A stretch of 64,000 nucleotides of DNA from Rubripirellula sp. Its GTDB lineage: Bacteria; Planctomycetota; Planctomycetia; Pirellulales; Pirellulaceae. Positions 25,564-34,054 of this stretch are shown here, in pieces. The notes under the pieces are model-generated. The model ran no database searches and had not been told where the DNA came from. It saw only the letters and a list, made by a program, of their open reading frames with translations. The first letter of the stretch is position 1, and the number at the start of each line of letters is the position of its first letter. A program made the position numbers and the translations under genes. The DNA is taken from the NCBI GenBank assembly GCA_028823035.1, contig JAPKCI010000004.1, positions 1 through 64,000 on the forward strand, given 5' to 3'.

Positions 25564-26859
25564 ATGAAGGTGTTGGTGGTTGGAAACGGTGGACGTGAAC
25601 ATGCTCTGGCCTGGAAGCTTGGGCAGAGCACCAAAGTCGACAAGGTTTTCGTTGCTCCCGGTAACGCCGGAACGGCAAAAGATGCCGAGAATGTCGACAT
25701 CGCTTCAACAGATATCCCCGGTCTGATTCAGTTCGCCAAGGATCAGGCGATCGATCTGACGGTCATCGGTCCAGAAGCCCCGCTTGTCTTAGGGCTTGCT
25801 GACGCAATGGAAGCTGCCGGGCTGAAAGTATTCGGTCCCTCCCGAGCTGCCGCCGAGTTGGAAGGCAGCAAAGTGTTTTGCAAGAATCTATTGCGCACCG
25901 CCAATATCCCTACGGCCAACTACCAGACCTTTCGCAGCGGCGACGATGCTTCCAGATACATCAAGGACCGATTTAGTGAACCCAACGAACCAGTCAATGT
26001 GGTTGTCAAAGCTGACGGTCTAGCGGCTGGTAAAGGTGTCATCGTTTGCGACACACGAAGTGATGCTTTGGAGGCAATCGACCGCATCGCATCACGGCGT
26101 GAATTTGGTGAAGCAGGCAATGAACTGATCATCGAGGAAAAACTGGTGGGACAGGAAGTAAGTGTTCTGGCAATCACCGATGGTGAAACCATCGTGACAC
26201 TGCCGGCAGCGCAAGATCACAAGCCAGCCCACGATGGAGACACCGGTCCAAACACCGGGGGTATGGGAGCCCATTGCCCAACCCCGATCGTCGATGACGA
26301 ATTGATGACGAAGATCGAATCCGATGTACTGGTACCTATCGTCCATGCACTGAAGCGGGCACGGCGACCGTTCAAGGGTGTCCTTTACGCCGGATTGATG
26401 CTGACGCCAGCTGGCCCCAAAGTTCTCGAATTCAATGTGCGGTTTGGCGACCCCGAATGCCAACCATTGCTAATGAGACTCAAGACCGATCTTTTCGATG
26501 TGCTGGAAGCCGCCGCTGACAGTCGTCTTGCCGAAATGGATCCGCTGGAATGGGACGAACGACCGAGTATCTGCGTGGTAATGGCAAGTGAAGGTTATCC
26601 CGGTGACTATGAAAAAGGACGCGAAATCACCGGCCTCGAAAATGCTGATGCACTGGAAGATGTCAAAGTGTTTCACGCCGGTACTGTACTCGCCAACAAT
26701 CAGGTCGTGACGAATGGTGGTCGTGTCTTGGGCATTACGGCCATGGGCAATACAATCAGCCAAGCAAAATTGCAGGCCTACACCGCAGTGAAAGAAATCC
26801 GTTGGCGGGGAGCGTGGTGCAGAAAAGACATCAGCGATAAGGCACTGGCGGAAAATTAG
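25564..26859 (+). CDS. purD: Phosphoribosylamine-glycine ligase
   Basis: PurD joins glycine to phosphoribosylamine using ATP, the second step of purine synthesis. The 431-residue protein begins with the family's MKVLVVGNGGREHALAWKL. It then has the ATP-grasp domain with VVKADGLAAGKGV (about 146-158) and the signature region GGMGAHCPTP (about 228-237), followed by EFNVRFGDPECQ with metal ligands (about 285-296). Length and domains are normal. It is a single gene on the plus strand. Confidence 0.96.
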   Translation: MKVLVVGNGGREHALAWKLGQSTKVDKVFVAPGNAGTAKDAENVDIASTDIPGLIQFAKDQAIDLTVIGPEAPLVLGLADAMEAAGLKVFGPSRAAAELEGSKVFCKNLLRTANIPTANYQTFRSGDDASRYIKDRFSEPNEPVNVVVKADGLAAGKGVIVCDTRSDALEAIDRIASRREFGEAGNELIIEEKLVGQEVSVLAITDGETIVTLPAAQDHKPAHDGDTGPNTGGMGAHCPTPIVDDELMTKIESDVLVPIVHALKRARRPFKGVLYAGLMLTPAGPKVLEFNVRFGDPECQPLLMRLKTDLFDVLEAAADSRLAEMDPLEWDERPSICVVMASEGYPGDYEKGREITGLENADALEDVKVFHAGTVLANNQVVTNGGRVLGITAMGNTISQAKLQAYTAVKEIRWRGAWCRKDISDKALAEN

Positions 26860-26869
26860 CTTCGTTGTC

Positions 26870-26893
26870 AGAGCCATTGCCCGCACTGGCTCT
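26870..26893 (+). terminator. Hairpin after purD
   Basis: AGAGCCA (26870-26876) and TGGCTCT (26887-26893) form a perfect 7-bp stem with a 10-base loop, starting 11 bases after the purD stop. No T tract follows, so a full intrinsic terminator is doubtful. Confidence 0.35.
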
Positions 26894-26951
26894 AAGCAAC
26901 CGCTTGGGACTTGAAATTCTCGCAGTTGGTCCCCCAACTGCCTCCAGCACG

Positions 26952-26996
26952 CAAGTTCGGGGGCCACAAGTTCGGGGGCCACAAGTTCGGGGGCTA
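26952..26996. repeat. 15-bp tandem repeat, three copies
   Basis: The unit CAAGTTCGGGGGCCA is repeated at 26952-26966, 26967-26981 and 26982-26996; the last copy ends CTA. It lies between the convergent purD and prmC genes and does not appear to be coding. Confidence 0.9.
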
Positions 26997-27078
26997 CGCG
27001 CAAAAACTCCGATTTCATCGAGGCTGGAACTGCTTCTGCGGGACACCTCAATCAGGGTATGCCTGCAAGCATTCTGAT

Positions 27079-28011
27079 TCATTTGCGTTGCACAGAAAGG
27101 ATACGACGATGACCGTCGAGATCCTTGATGAAACGCAAGTCGCCAAACGCAGAATTTTCTTGTGCCAATACCTGACACGCATCTGCGATCATCGGACTGA
27201 GTTCGATAATCAAGCGACCTCCGGCAGAAAGTCGATCAGGCGTTTCCTCGAACAATCTGGCGATGATCTCCGTTCCATCGGGACCTGAAACAAGTGCCCC
27301 GCGAGGTTCAAAGTCTCTGACAGTAGGAGACAGTTCAGTGTATTCGGACTCACTGACATACGGGGGATTGCTACAGATGATATCGAAGGAATCTGGTTGC
27401 TCGACAGCAGACAGCAAGTCGCTCTCAACAAAATTGATGCGATCATCCACCTCCAGTTGCTTGGCATTCCAGATAGCGATCTGCAAGGCTGCTTCACTTA
27501 CATCTACGGCGGTCATTTCGGCTGATGAGCAATTCTTGACCACACTGATGGCAATTGCCCCGGACCCGGTTCCAATATCAGCAATTTTGAGCGGTCGATC
27601 TGCCGAGAACTGTTTGGCACAGTCGAGTGCTTCAATCACCAGATGCTCCGTTTCCGGACGCGGAATCAATGTCGCATCATTGACTCGAAATCTCATGGAA
27701 TAGAATTCCCGGTAACCAACCAGTTGAGCGACTGGTGTTCCCTCACCCCTGCGACGCACCATTTCCCGGAAGGCAATACGTTGCTCTTCACCGGGTTCGT
27801 CGGCAAAGGCGGTATACAGATCGATCCGCGCACAGTCACGAGCATGGGCCAACAAAACTTCTGCATCAAGGCGTGGAGATTCACTTCCCTTGCGTTTGAA
27901 GAATTCTGTTGTCCAATCCAATAATCGCAACACAGTCCATGGCTCATCATGGCGTTCGGACATGTTTTGTTCCTGATTCGAACGTGCCGCAGTATTGGTC
28001 ACTTTTGACAT
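27079..28011 (-). CDS. prmC: Release factor glutamine N5-methyltransferase
   Basis: PrmC methylates the glutamine of the GGQ motif in peptide-chain release factors. The 310-residue product has the methyltransferase motif IADIGTGSGAIAIS (about 143-156) and the diagnostic NPPY in ICSNPPYVSE near residue 213. The N-terminal helical domain (VLRLLDWTTEFFKRKG) is the usual substrate-recognition part. An internal ATG at 27963 is an alternative start. It follows prfA by 35 bases, the classical arrangement of enzyme and substrate. Confidence 0.94.
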   Translation of the reverse strand: MSKVTNTAARSNQEQNMSERHDEPWTVLRLLDWTTEFFKRKGSESPRLDAEVLLAHARDCARIDLYTAFADEPGEEQRIAFREMVRRRGEGTPVAQLVGYREFYSMRFRVNDATLIPRPETEHLVIEALDCAKQFSADRPLKIADIGTGSGAIAISVVKNCSSAEMTAVDVSEAALQIAIWNAKQLEVDDRINFVESDLLSAVEQPDSFDIICSNPPYVSESEYTELSPTVRDFEPRGALVSGPDGTEIIARLFEETPDRLSAGGRLIIELSPMIADACQVLAQENSAFGDLRFIKDLDGHRRILSVQRK

Positions 28012-28046
28012 CTGTTCAGCAGATCCGCTTTTGTTAGCTTGCTTTG

Positions 28047-29129
28047 TCAGTCGATCATATCGCCGCGAATCTGATCGCGGTCATACTCGATCAAGGCATT
28101 GGTTACCGCGGAAACATCGCCCGCAATCACCTGATCCAATTTATAAAGAGTCAAATTGATACGGTGGTCAGTCAGGCGGTTTTGAGGAAAGTTATAAGTC
28201 CGAATACGTTGACTGCGGTCACCCGAACCAATCAGTCCCTTCCGCTGCTCTGCCTGTTTGGCGGTTTCTTCTTCCCGCTTCTTTTCATAAACACGGGCTT
28301 TGAGAACTCGCAGAGCCTTCGCCAGATTTTTATGCTGGCTTTTCTCGTCCTGACATTGGACGACGATCCCGGTTTCGTGGTGGGTCAAGCGAATGGCGGA
28401 CTCTGTTTTGTTGACATGCTGACCGCCGGGACCTGAAGCGCCGAATTTGTCGACACGATAGTCATCAGACTTCAGTTCAACCTCGATATCCTCTGGTTCG
28501 GGCATCACAGCCACGGTTGCCGCTGAAGTGTGCACGCGGCCCTGAGTCTCGGTCTCAGGAACTCTTTGCACCCGATGGCCACCAGATTCATATTGCAAGT
28601 CACGATAGACTCCTTCGCCTTCGAGGGTCAGCGTGACTTCTTTGAAGCCTCCCATTTCCGTGGGACTCGCATCCATCACTTCTGTTTTCCAACCACGTTG
28701 CTCAGCATAACGACGGTACATCTCGAACAGGTCCCGCGCGAACAAGGCTGCTTCATCACCGCCAGTGCCCGCCCGGACTTCCATCACGCAGCGAGTACGG
28801 TGGCTGTCATCCCCACCCACTGTCAGCGACAACAAATCTTCCCAGATTACTTCCCGCTGCCCACGCAAGGATTCGATCTCTCCCTCTGCCATCTCGCGTT
28901 CTTCGGCATCATCGGCAGCTTCCGCCATTTCCTTGCAGTCGCGGATCTCGACCGTCAAGCGTTTGAACTCGCGGTATTTGTTCGCCAGTTTCGCCAACCC
29001 ACCATGTTCGCGGGCAGTGACACTCATTCGAGCCCCATCCCCCAGAACTTCAGGGTCAGACATATCACGCTCCAACTGCTCAAAGCGAGCAAGTTTGTCT
29101 TCCAACGTGTCGCGTATCGATCCACTCAT
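28047..29129 (-). CDS. prfA: Peptide chain release factor 1
   Basis: RF1 recognises UAA and UAG stop codons and triggers peptide release. The 360-residue protein has the catalytic GGQ in [15 protein letters not shown] (about 235), and the codon-recognition region lies in the [18 protein letters not shown] stretch (about 184-201), where RF1 has P-x-T (here [13 protein letters not shown]). The closing [19 protein letters not shown] is typical of the family. It lies downstream of rpmE and upstream of prmC, all on the minus strand. Confidence 0.96.
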   Translation of the reverse strand: MSGSIRDTLEDKLARFEQLERDMSDPEVLGDGARMSVTAREHGGLAKLANKYREFKRLTVEIRDCKEMAEAADDAEEREMAEGEIESLRGQREVIWEDLLSLTVGGDDSHRTRCVMEVRAGTGGDEAALFARDLFEMYRRYAEQRGWKTEVMDASPTEMGGFKEVTLTLEGEGVYRDLQYESGGHRVQRVPETETQGRVHTSAATVAVMPEPEDIEVELKSDDYRVDKFGASGPGGQHVNKTESAIRLTHHETGIVVQCQDEKSQHKNLAKALRVLKARVYEKKREEETAKQAEQRKGLIGSGDRSQRIRTYNFPQNRLTDHRINLTLYKLDQVIAGDVSAVTNALIEYDRDQIRGDMID

Positions 29130-29188
29130 GGCGATTTTTTCATGCGATAACCGGCGATCATGATCGAGTCATCTTTGATTTCTAGTCA

Positions 29189-29247
29189 CCGTAGTCCGAA
29201 GCCACAATCCACTTGGTTCAGCGGTAGAATGTGGCGTGGGACTACGG
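29189..29247 (-). other. Structured inverted repeat upstream of prfA
   Basis: CCGTAGTCC (29189-29197) pairs with GGACTACGG (29239-29247), and inside it GCCACA (29201-29206) pairs with TGTGGC (29230-29235), with 3-base symmetric internal loops and a 23-base apical loop. Such a two-step stem is unlikely by chance. It lies 60 bases before prfA on the minus strand, so it could fold in the prfA leader or mark an RNA 3' end. No T tract follows on either side. Confidence 0.55.
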
Positions 29248-29260
29248 CTCGAATACTTCT

Positions 29261-29285
29261 AAAAAAACAGCCGCGACGGTCGCTG
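29261..29285 (-). terminator. Possible terminator after rpmE
   Basis: On the minus strand CAGC...GCTG (29285-29268) forms a short stem followed by seven T (29267-29261), about 50 bases after the rpmE stop. The stem is only 4 bp as drawn, so this is a weak candidate, but the T tract is in the right place. Confidence 0.4.
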
Positions 29286-29334
29286 ATGCGATATCCGCGC
29301 GGCCATAAAAATGGTTCGAGGCCGAAGCCACTGC

Positions 29335-29568
29335 TTACTTCTTGCCCTTGCTTGCAAGGCTACCGTAGGTGCCCGCTGCAAATTTCTTCTGGAACTTGTC
29401 AATTCGTCCAGCCGTATCAATGTATTTCAGTTTACCGGTGTAAAACGGGTGACACTCGTTGCAAATATCGATCTTCAATTCTGGTCGAACGCTGCGAGTC
29501 TGGAAACTGTTGCCGCAACCACAGGTCACGGTCGTTTCTTGATAATTTGGGTGAATGCCGTCTTTCAT
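29335..29568 (-). CDS. rpmE: 50S ribosomal protein L31
   Basis: From ATG 29568 the product has 78 residues and starts [10 protein letters not shown], the standard L31 N-terminus; the longer frame to 29634 is not needed. The four zinc-ligand cysteines of the C+ form are visible in VTCGCGN and [12 protein letters not shown]. The tail is rich in lysine and glycine. It is the first gene of an rpmE-prfA-prmC group. A near-duplication, GAAAGACGCC then GAAAGACGGC, spans the start codon. Confidence 0.95.
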   Translation of the reverse strand: MKDGIHPNYQETTVTCGCGNSFQTRSVRPELKIDICNECHPFYTGKLKYIDTAGRIDKFQKKFAAGTYGSLASKGKK

Positions 29569-30125
29569 GGCGTCTTTCAGATGGTTTGAGGGTAGCCGCC
29601 GCTGGCTTGAGTACAGCCGCTTTGAGCCCCGCAATGTACGTCACATGCCCTCTTTTGTTCAAGGCCTTTGATTTTGATCACCGAATCTGAGCAAACGGCC
29701 TCGCCACGCCAGCTCCGCTCTGCCACGCCAGCCCCGCTCTGCCACGCCAGCCCCGCTCTGCCACGCCAGCCCCGCTCTGCCACGCCACGCCCTAACAGCC
29801 CACCATCAGGCCTGTCCTCCATTTTGCCGTCCCGAAGCTGTCTCCGGGCACTTCGAGTACCCAAAGTTCGCCAAGTTGGCCCCAGAAGCCGAACCAGTGC
29901 CTGTACTCAGCCCATCACCGTTCTCTATTGTGGCTCGAGAGATTCGGGTCCGGACTGCGATCACGACTCAGGAGCGAGTGCTGTTGATCTATGGTTACAG
30001 ATCCAAAACTGAATTCGCCAGCAAATCAAGGCAATGGGATCAACACCGCCAACCCAGGTCAATTGGTCTGTCAGCTACTTCGGCTCCGCAGGCTTCTATG
30101 CGGTCACATCGGCTTGCTCGACCGG
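29569..30125. other. Non-coding region with tandem repeats
   Basis: About 550 bases between rpmE and a hydrolase remnant. Apart from the 19-bp repeat array at 29704-29787, nothing recognisable was found; frames on both strands read like chance sequence. Together with the two gene remnants that follow, it looks like a decayed stretch. Confidence 0.5.
29704..29787. repeat. 19-bp tandem repeat, four and a half copies
   Basis: The unit CCACGCCAGCCCCGCTCTG occupies 29704-29722 (one C to T change), 29723-29741, 29742-29760 and 29761-29779, followed by an 8-base partial copy. The unit length is not a multiple of three, so the array is not coding. Confidence 0.92.
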
Positions 30126-30509
30126 CTAGTCTGTCTTCTCCAAAGTCGCAACCGCTTCAGCGTCTGGTACCAGCTCGGACTCCAGAAAGCTGCATGCCTT
30201 TTCGAATGCTTTCAGATTAGCTGCGGCTTGCATGTGACCTGCGTTATCGAGGCTGCAAAACGCCGTTTTTACACCAGCAGATTTCAGAGCAAAGTAACTG
30301 GTTTTGGTCCAAGCTTGAGGAACAAGTTGATCAGCCGAGCCATTGCAAAAGAAAACAGGGGTATCGTCTGCATCGACAAATGCTGCCGAAGACGCCGAAG
30401 ACGCCGCGTGAAACTTGTCTCGCACGGAACTCATATCGCCCCCCATCCAGTATTTGGCCCACTTTCCATCATCGGGGAACCAACGAAAATCAGTCGGAGC
30501 CCACCACCA
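30126..30509 (-). pseudogene. C-terminal remnant of an alpha/beta hydrolase
   Basis: The frame reads sensibly from about 30509 (WAPTDFRWFPDDGKWAKYW) to a stop at 30126, but an in-frame TGA stands at 30510-30512 and no start or catalytic-serine region precedes it. Within it, TPVFFCNGSADQLVPQ carries the acidic residue and DNAGHMQAA the histidine of an alpha/beta hydrolase (dienelactone-hydrolase or esterase-like) catalytic triad. The N-terminal half, with the nucleophile elbow, is missing. It therefore appears to be a truncated gene. It ends almost exactly where the oppositely directed PQQ-propeller remnant begins. Confidence 0.7.
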
Positions 30510-30519
30510 TCAACGTCAA

Positions 30520-30914
30520 CAGTCGAAGGACAAATCGATCCCGAACGGATCCGCTACCTTGCTCGCGATGGAATCCCAGAAGTACCTTCCCCGCTGCATT
30601 ACGATTCAAAGATCTACTTCGTCAAGAATGGTGGTATATTGACATGCATCGACTTTAGGACAGGTGAACGCCTTTCACGTATGCGTACAGATGGGCGTGG
30701 TACCCACTACGCTTCGCCAATCATTCAGGGTGACCTTCTATTCAGTTCCGCGGGCGGTGGCACGATCTCAGTCATCCGGTTGGCGGACAAGCCGAAAGTC
30801 ATCGCAACCAACCAACTGGAATCCCCCGTCATTGCTGCGTCAGCAATTGTCGAGGGAGTTTTTTACATCCGAACACGCGACAAGCTTTGCGCCTTCAAGG
30901 TAGCGGGTCAGTGA
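30520..30914 (+). pseudogene. C-terminal remnant of a PQQ-type beta-propeller protein
   Basis: From about 30520 the plus strand encodes some 130 residues with the blade pattern of PQQ-binding-like beta-propellers: SPLHYDSKIYFVKNGGILTC, YASPIIQGDLLFSSAGGG and ASAIVEGVFYIRTRDKLCAF, ending at a stop at 30914. Such proteins normally have 400 or more residues with a signal peptide; the upstream part of the frame is unrelated sequence. It appears to be the last two or three blades of a gene whose 5' part has been lost. A small independent protein cannot be excluded. Confidence 0.7.
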
Positions 30915-31015
30915 CAGAATGATTCGCGCCAGCGAACTGTAAAATACAATTCCGGTTGATCCGATGTCCGCTGCGGCCTTTGATCAATTCCAGACCAGGG
31001 TGATGAACCACAACC

Positions 31016-34000
31016 ATGACTCTCCCCCATCAAGCCTTGCATCAAGTACAGTGCAGAAGCAGCAAGACAACCCTGCTGATGACTCTCATCAGCCTGATTG
31101 CAGCACCTGCCGTCTGCGCTGAAAACCCTACGAACACATTCGATGCTGTTGCCCCAATCCTGATTCGTCATTGTTTGAAATGCCATCAGGGAGATGAGCC
31201 CAGTGGGGGCCTGCGAATGACCACAGCCGAGACGTTTGCGGTCGGGGGCGAGAGTGGTGAACCGACAACCAATGGAGACCTCGACGACAGCCTGCTGTGG
31301 GAACAAGTCTCAACAGGCGAAATGCCGCCCGAATCGAATCTGACTGACTCGGAATTGGCGATTCTTCGAAACTGGATCAAAGCTGGATCACCTTGGCGTG
31401 ATCGAAAGCTGCATCTTTTTGACATGACAACTAACGAACGGGCGGGAAAGGACTGGTGGTCACTACAACCGCTCAAGAACCCGACAATCCCCGAAGCATT
31501 TAAAAGCGAACACAATCCAATCGATGCTTTTGTCAAAGCACGGCTCCGTGTGAACGGATTGGAAATATCACCCTCTGCCGACCCAATAACACTGGTTCGC
31601 AGGTTGTCACTTCACCTACATGGCATCCATCCATCGCCCGCAACAGAACTCGATAGTGAAGCAGTTGAACAGAACTTCGAAGCACTCGTTGCAACATTCC
31701 TTGCATCACCACGATACGGCGAGCGATGGGCGAGACATTGGCTGGATCTCGCAAGGTTTGGTGAGAGCCAGGGCTTTGAACGCGACAAGTCACGTCCCGA
31801 TGCTTGGCATTATCGCGACTGGGTCATCAATGCTCTGAATCAAGACATGCCTTACGACCGATTCGCCCAGCTGCAAATTGCCGGTGACTGCCAGCAGGAA
31901 ACGGGCACAGAGGGAATCATCGCAACTGGCTTTCTCGTAGCAGGTGCCTATGACGAAGTGGGTCAGAGCCAACAGAGCGCTGCGATGCGTGCTGTGGTCC
32001 GACAGGATGAACTGGAAGACTACGTTGGCACAGTCAGCCAGACGTTTCTAGGTCTGACAACGAACTGCGCCCGTTGCCATGATCACAAATTTGATCCTAT
32101 TCTTCAGTCTGAATACTACGCTTTATGCGCGGCGCTGGATGGTGTGCGGCCTGGCAAACGCGAAGTGACTGACCCTTCCCAGATCGCTCAAGGTCAGCAA
32201 CTGGCTGCCGACCTCAAGCAGCAAACAGCAAATGTTGCAGTTCAATTGGCCGAGTTGGAAAGGTCCATTCTGCAGGACGTTAAAAAAACGATTGTCGCGG
32301 ATGGCAAGGACCTTACACCTATTCTGCAACCGATCGCGCACTGGGACTTTGAACTGGATTTAAAAGATCAATTAGGCAATCTTCATGGCCAGGCTCATGG
32401 CAAGGCGAGACTGGAAAACGGAATGCTGGTTCTCGATGGAAAAGACGCTCATGTCATGACCATACCCCTGGAACAGCCTCTGCATGAAAAAACGCTGGTG
32501 GGGAAGGTGCGATTGGAAAACCTGAATCAAGGTGGTGGTGCCGTCATGGCACTGCTGGGAAAATCTCCTAATCGCTTTGATGCCATCGTCTATGGCGAGC
32601 GGGAACCAGGACGATGGATCGCAGGCAGCGAAAACTTTGTTCGCACCCAAGACGTGGGTGGTCCACCGGAAACTGGCGATGGTAGCAACCCGCAGCCGGT
32701 GCACATCGCCATCACTTACGGGCCGGATGGAACGATTTCCCTCTTCCGAAATGGTGAGCCATACGGGACGCCCTATCAAAAGCCCTTACCAGAGTACAGC
32801 GTCGGGACTGCCAAAGTCGCCTTCGGAATCCGACTATTGCCGGTCGGTGGCAATCGCATGCTGACCGGACGCATCGAGGAAGCGAGTCTCTACGACCGTG
32901 CCTTGACTGGCATGGAAATCCGGTCGCTCGCCAAGGGTGGCAACTTTCTGACAAACGAAGAACTTGCCCGGGGCACATCGGCCAAGCGTCTGGTAATGCG
33001 GGAAGGACTCCGAGAGGATCTTCAGGACTTGCGAAGCAGGAATATCAACATTCAGAAACAATTCACATACGCTGTCCAACCTCGAAAGCCAGAACCGACT
33101 CGCCGACTGATTCGTGGCAACACGGCGACACCAGCAGAAGTAGTGGTCCCGGCTGGGATCGCGAGCGTCCAGGGTGTGAACCCTGATTTCGGCCTGTCAG
33201 CCGACTCGCCAGAAAAACACAGGCGGCAAATGTTGGCCAACTGGATCACCAGCAAACACAACCCGCTATTCGCGCGAGTCATTGTCAATCGAATCTGGCA
33301 ACATCACTTCGGCGTCGGGCTTGTACGCACACCCAGCGATTTCGGCTTCACCGGGGGCAAACCTTCGCATCCAGACCTGCTGGACTATCTTGCAAACCAG
33401 CTCATCGAATCAGGTTGGAGTCTGAAGACATTGCACCGATTGATTGTCACCTCAAAAACATGGAAACAGGCGGTCACGGAAAGCCTGCGGGGGGAGCAAA
33501 TCGACGGCAACAATCGGATGCTATGGCGTGGGAATCGGACTCGGCTGGATGCTGAGGCGATTCGCGACTCAATCCTTCAGATGGCTGGACAATTGAACGA
33601 ATCTGGCGGGGGCCCGTCATTCCAAGACTTCAAAACTTTCAACTTTAACAGCCAGTTCTATGAAGTCCTTGATCGTGAGGGTCAGCAATACAATCGCCGC
33701 ACGGTCTATCGCATGATCATTCGTTCGGGAAGGCACCGCCTACTGGATGCGTTTGACTGCCCAGACCCTTCGGCGACCGCTCCCAAGAGGAGTCGGACAA
33801 CAACACCCCTGCAATCACTTTCCTTGATGAACCACCCCTTCGCCATTCGCATGGCGGGTCACTATGCCAACCGTGTCCGCGCTGACGCTGGACCGAACCC
33901 TGAAAGGCAAGTTCAGCGAGCAATCGAACTGGCCTGGTACCGATCACCCACCCCTGATGAGCAAAAGCGACTTACCGATTTTGTACGCGATCACGATCTC

Positions 34001-34054
34001 AGCTCGCTCTGTCGAGTGCTGATCAACAGTAACGAGTTTCTTTATGTTGACTGA
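31016..34054 (+). CDS. PSCyt1-DUF1549-LamG-DUF1553 secreted protein
   Basis: A 1012-residue planctomycete protein. Signal peptide near residues 20-36 (a second ATG at 31079 gives a tidier one), then a PSCyt1 cytochrome-like domain with CLKCHQG at 53-59 and LTDSELAILRNWIKAGSPW. DUF1549 follows (about 160-380: RYGERWARHWLDLARFGESQG, CARCHDHKFDP). A LamG/concanavalin-like insert spans about 440-640 (IAHWDFE to RIEEASLYDRALTGME). DUF1553 fills the last third (NRIWQHHFGVGL, LHRLIVTSKTWKQ). The functions of these domains are not established; the haem motif and LamG insert suggest a redox-active, glycan-binding surface protein. The partner DUF1501 gene overlaps its end by 11 bases. Confidence 0.92.
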   Translation: MTLPHQALHQVQCRSSKTTLLMTLISLIAAPAVCAENPTNTFDAVAPILIRHCLKCHQGDEPSGGLRMTTAETFAVGGESGEPTTNGDLDDSLLWEQVSTGEMPPESNLTDSELAILRNWIKAGSPWRDRKLHLFDMTTNERAGKDWWSLQPLKNPTIPEAFKSEHNPIDAFVKARLRVNGLEISPSADPITLVRRLSLHLHGIHPSPATELDSEAVEQNFEALVATFLASPRYGERWARHWLDLARFGESQGFERDKSRPDAWHYRDWVINALNQDMPYDRFAQLQIAGDCQQETGTEGIIATGFLVAGAYDEVGQSQQSAAMRAVVRQDELEDYVGTVSQTFLGLTTNCARCHDHKFDPILQSEYYALCAALDGVRPGKREVTDPSQIAQGQQLAADLKQQTANVAVQLAELERSILQDVKKTIVADGKDLTPILQPIAHWDFELDLKDQLGNLHGQAHGKARLENGMLVLDGKDAHVMTIPLEQPLHEKTLVGKVRLENLNQGGGAVMALLGKSPNRFDAIVYGEREPGRWIAGSENFVRTQDVGGPPETGDGSNPQPVHIAITYGPDGTISLFRNGEPYGTPYQKPLPEYSVGTAKVAFGIRLLPVGGNRMLTGRIEEASLYDRALTGMEIRSLAKGGNFLTNEELARGTSAKRLVMREGLREDLQDLRSRNINIQKQFTYAVQPRKPEPTRRLIRGNTATPAEVVVPAGIASVQGVNPDFGLSADSPEKHRRQMLANWITSKHNPLFARVIVNRIWQHHFGVGLVRTPSDFGFTGGKPSHPDLLDYLANQLIESGWSLKTLHRLIVTSKTWKQAVTESLRGEQIDGNNRMLWRGNRTRLDAEAIRDSILQMAGQLNESGGGPSFQDFKTFNFNSQFYEVLDREGQQYNRRTVYRMIIRSGRHRLLDAFDCPDPSATAPKRSRTTTPLQSLSLMNHPFAIRMAGHYANRVRADAGPNPERQVQRAIELAWYRSPTPDEQKRLTDFVRDHDLSSLCRVLINSNEFLYVD

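Noticed and set aside
29201-29256. tRNA-like sequence (GGTTCAGCGGTAGAA resembles a D arm)
   Set aside because: No anticodon arm, T arm or matching acceptor stem can be drawn; the pairing found is a simple long hairpin.
29668-30220. Plus-strand frames through the 19-bp repeat array
   Set aside because: The repeat length is not a multiple of three and the translations are Pro/Arg-rich in several frames alike, as expected for non-coding GC-rich sequence.
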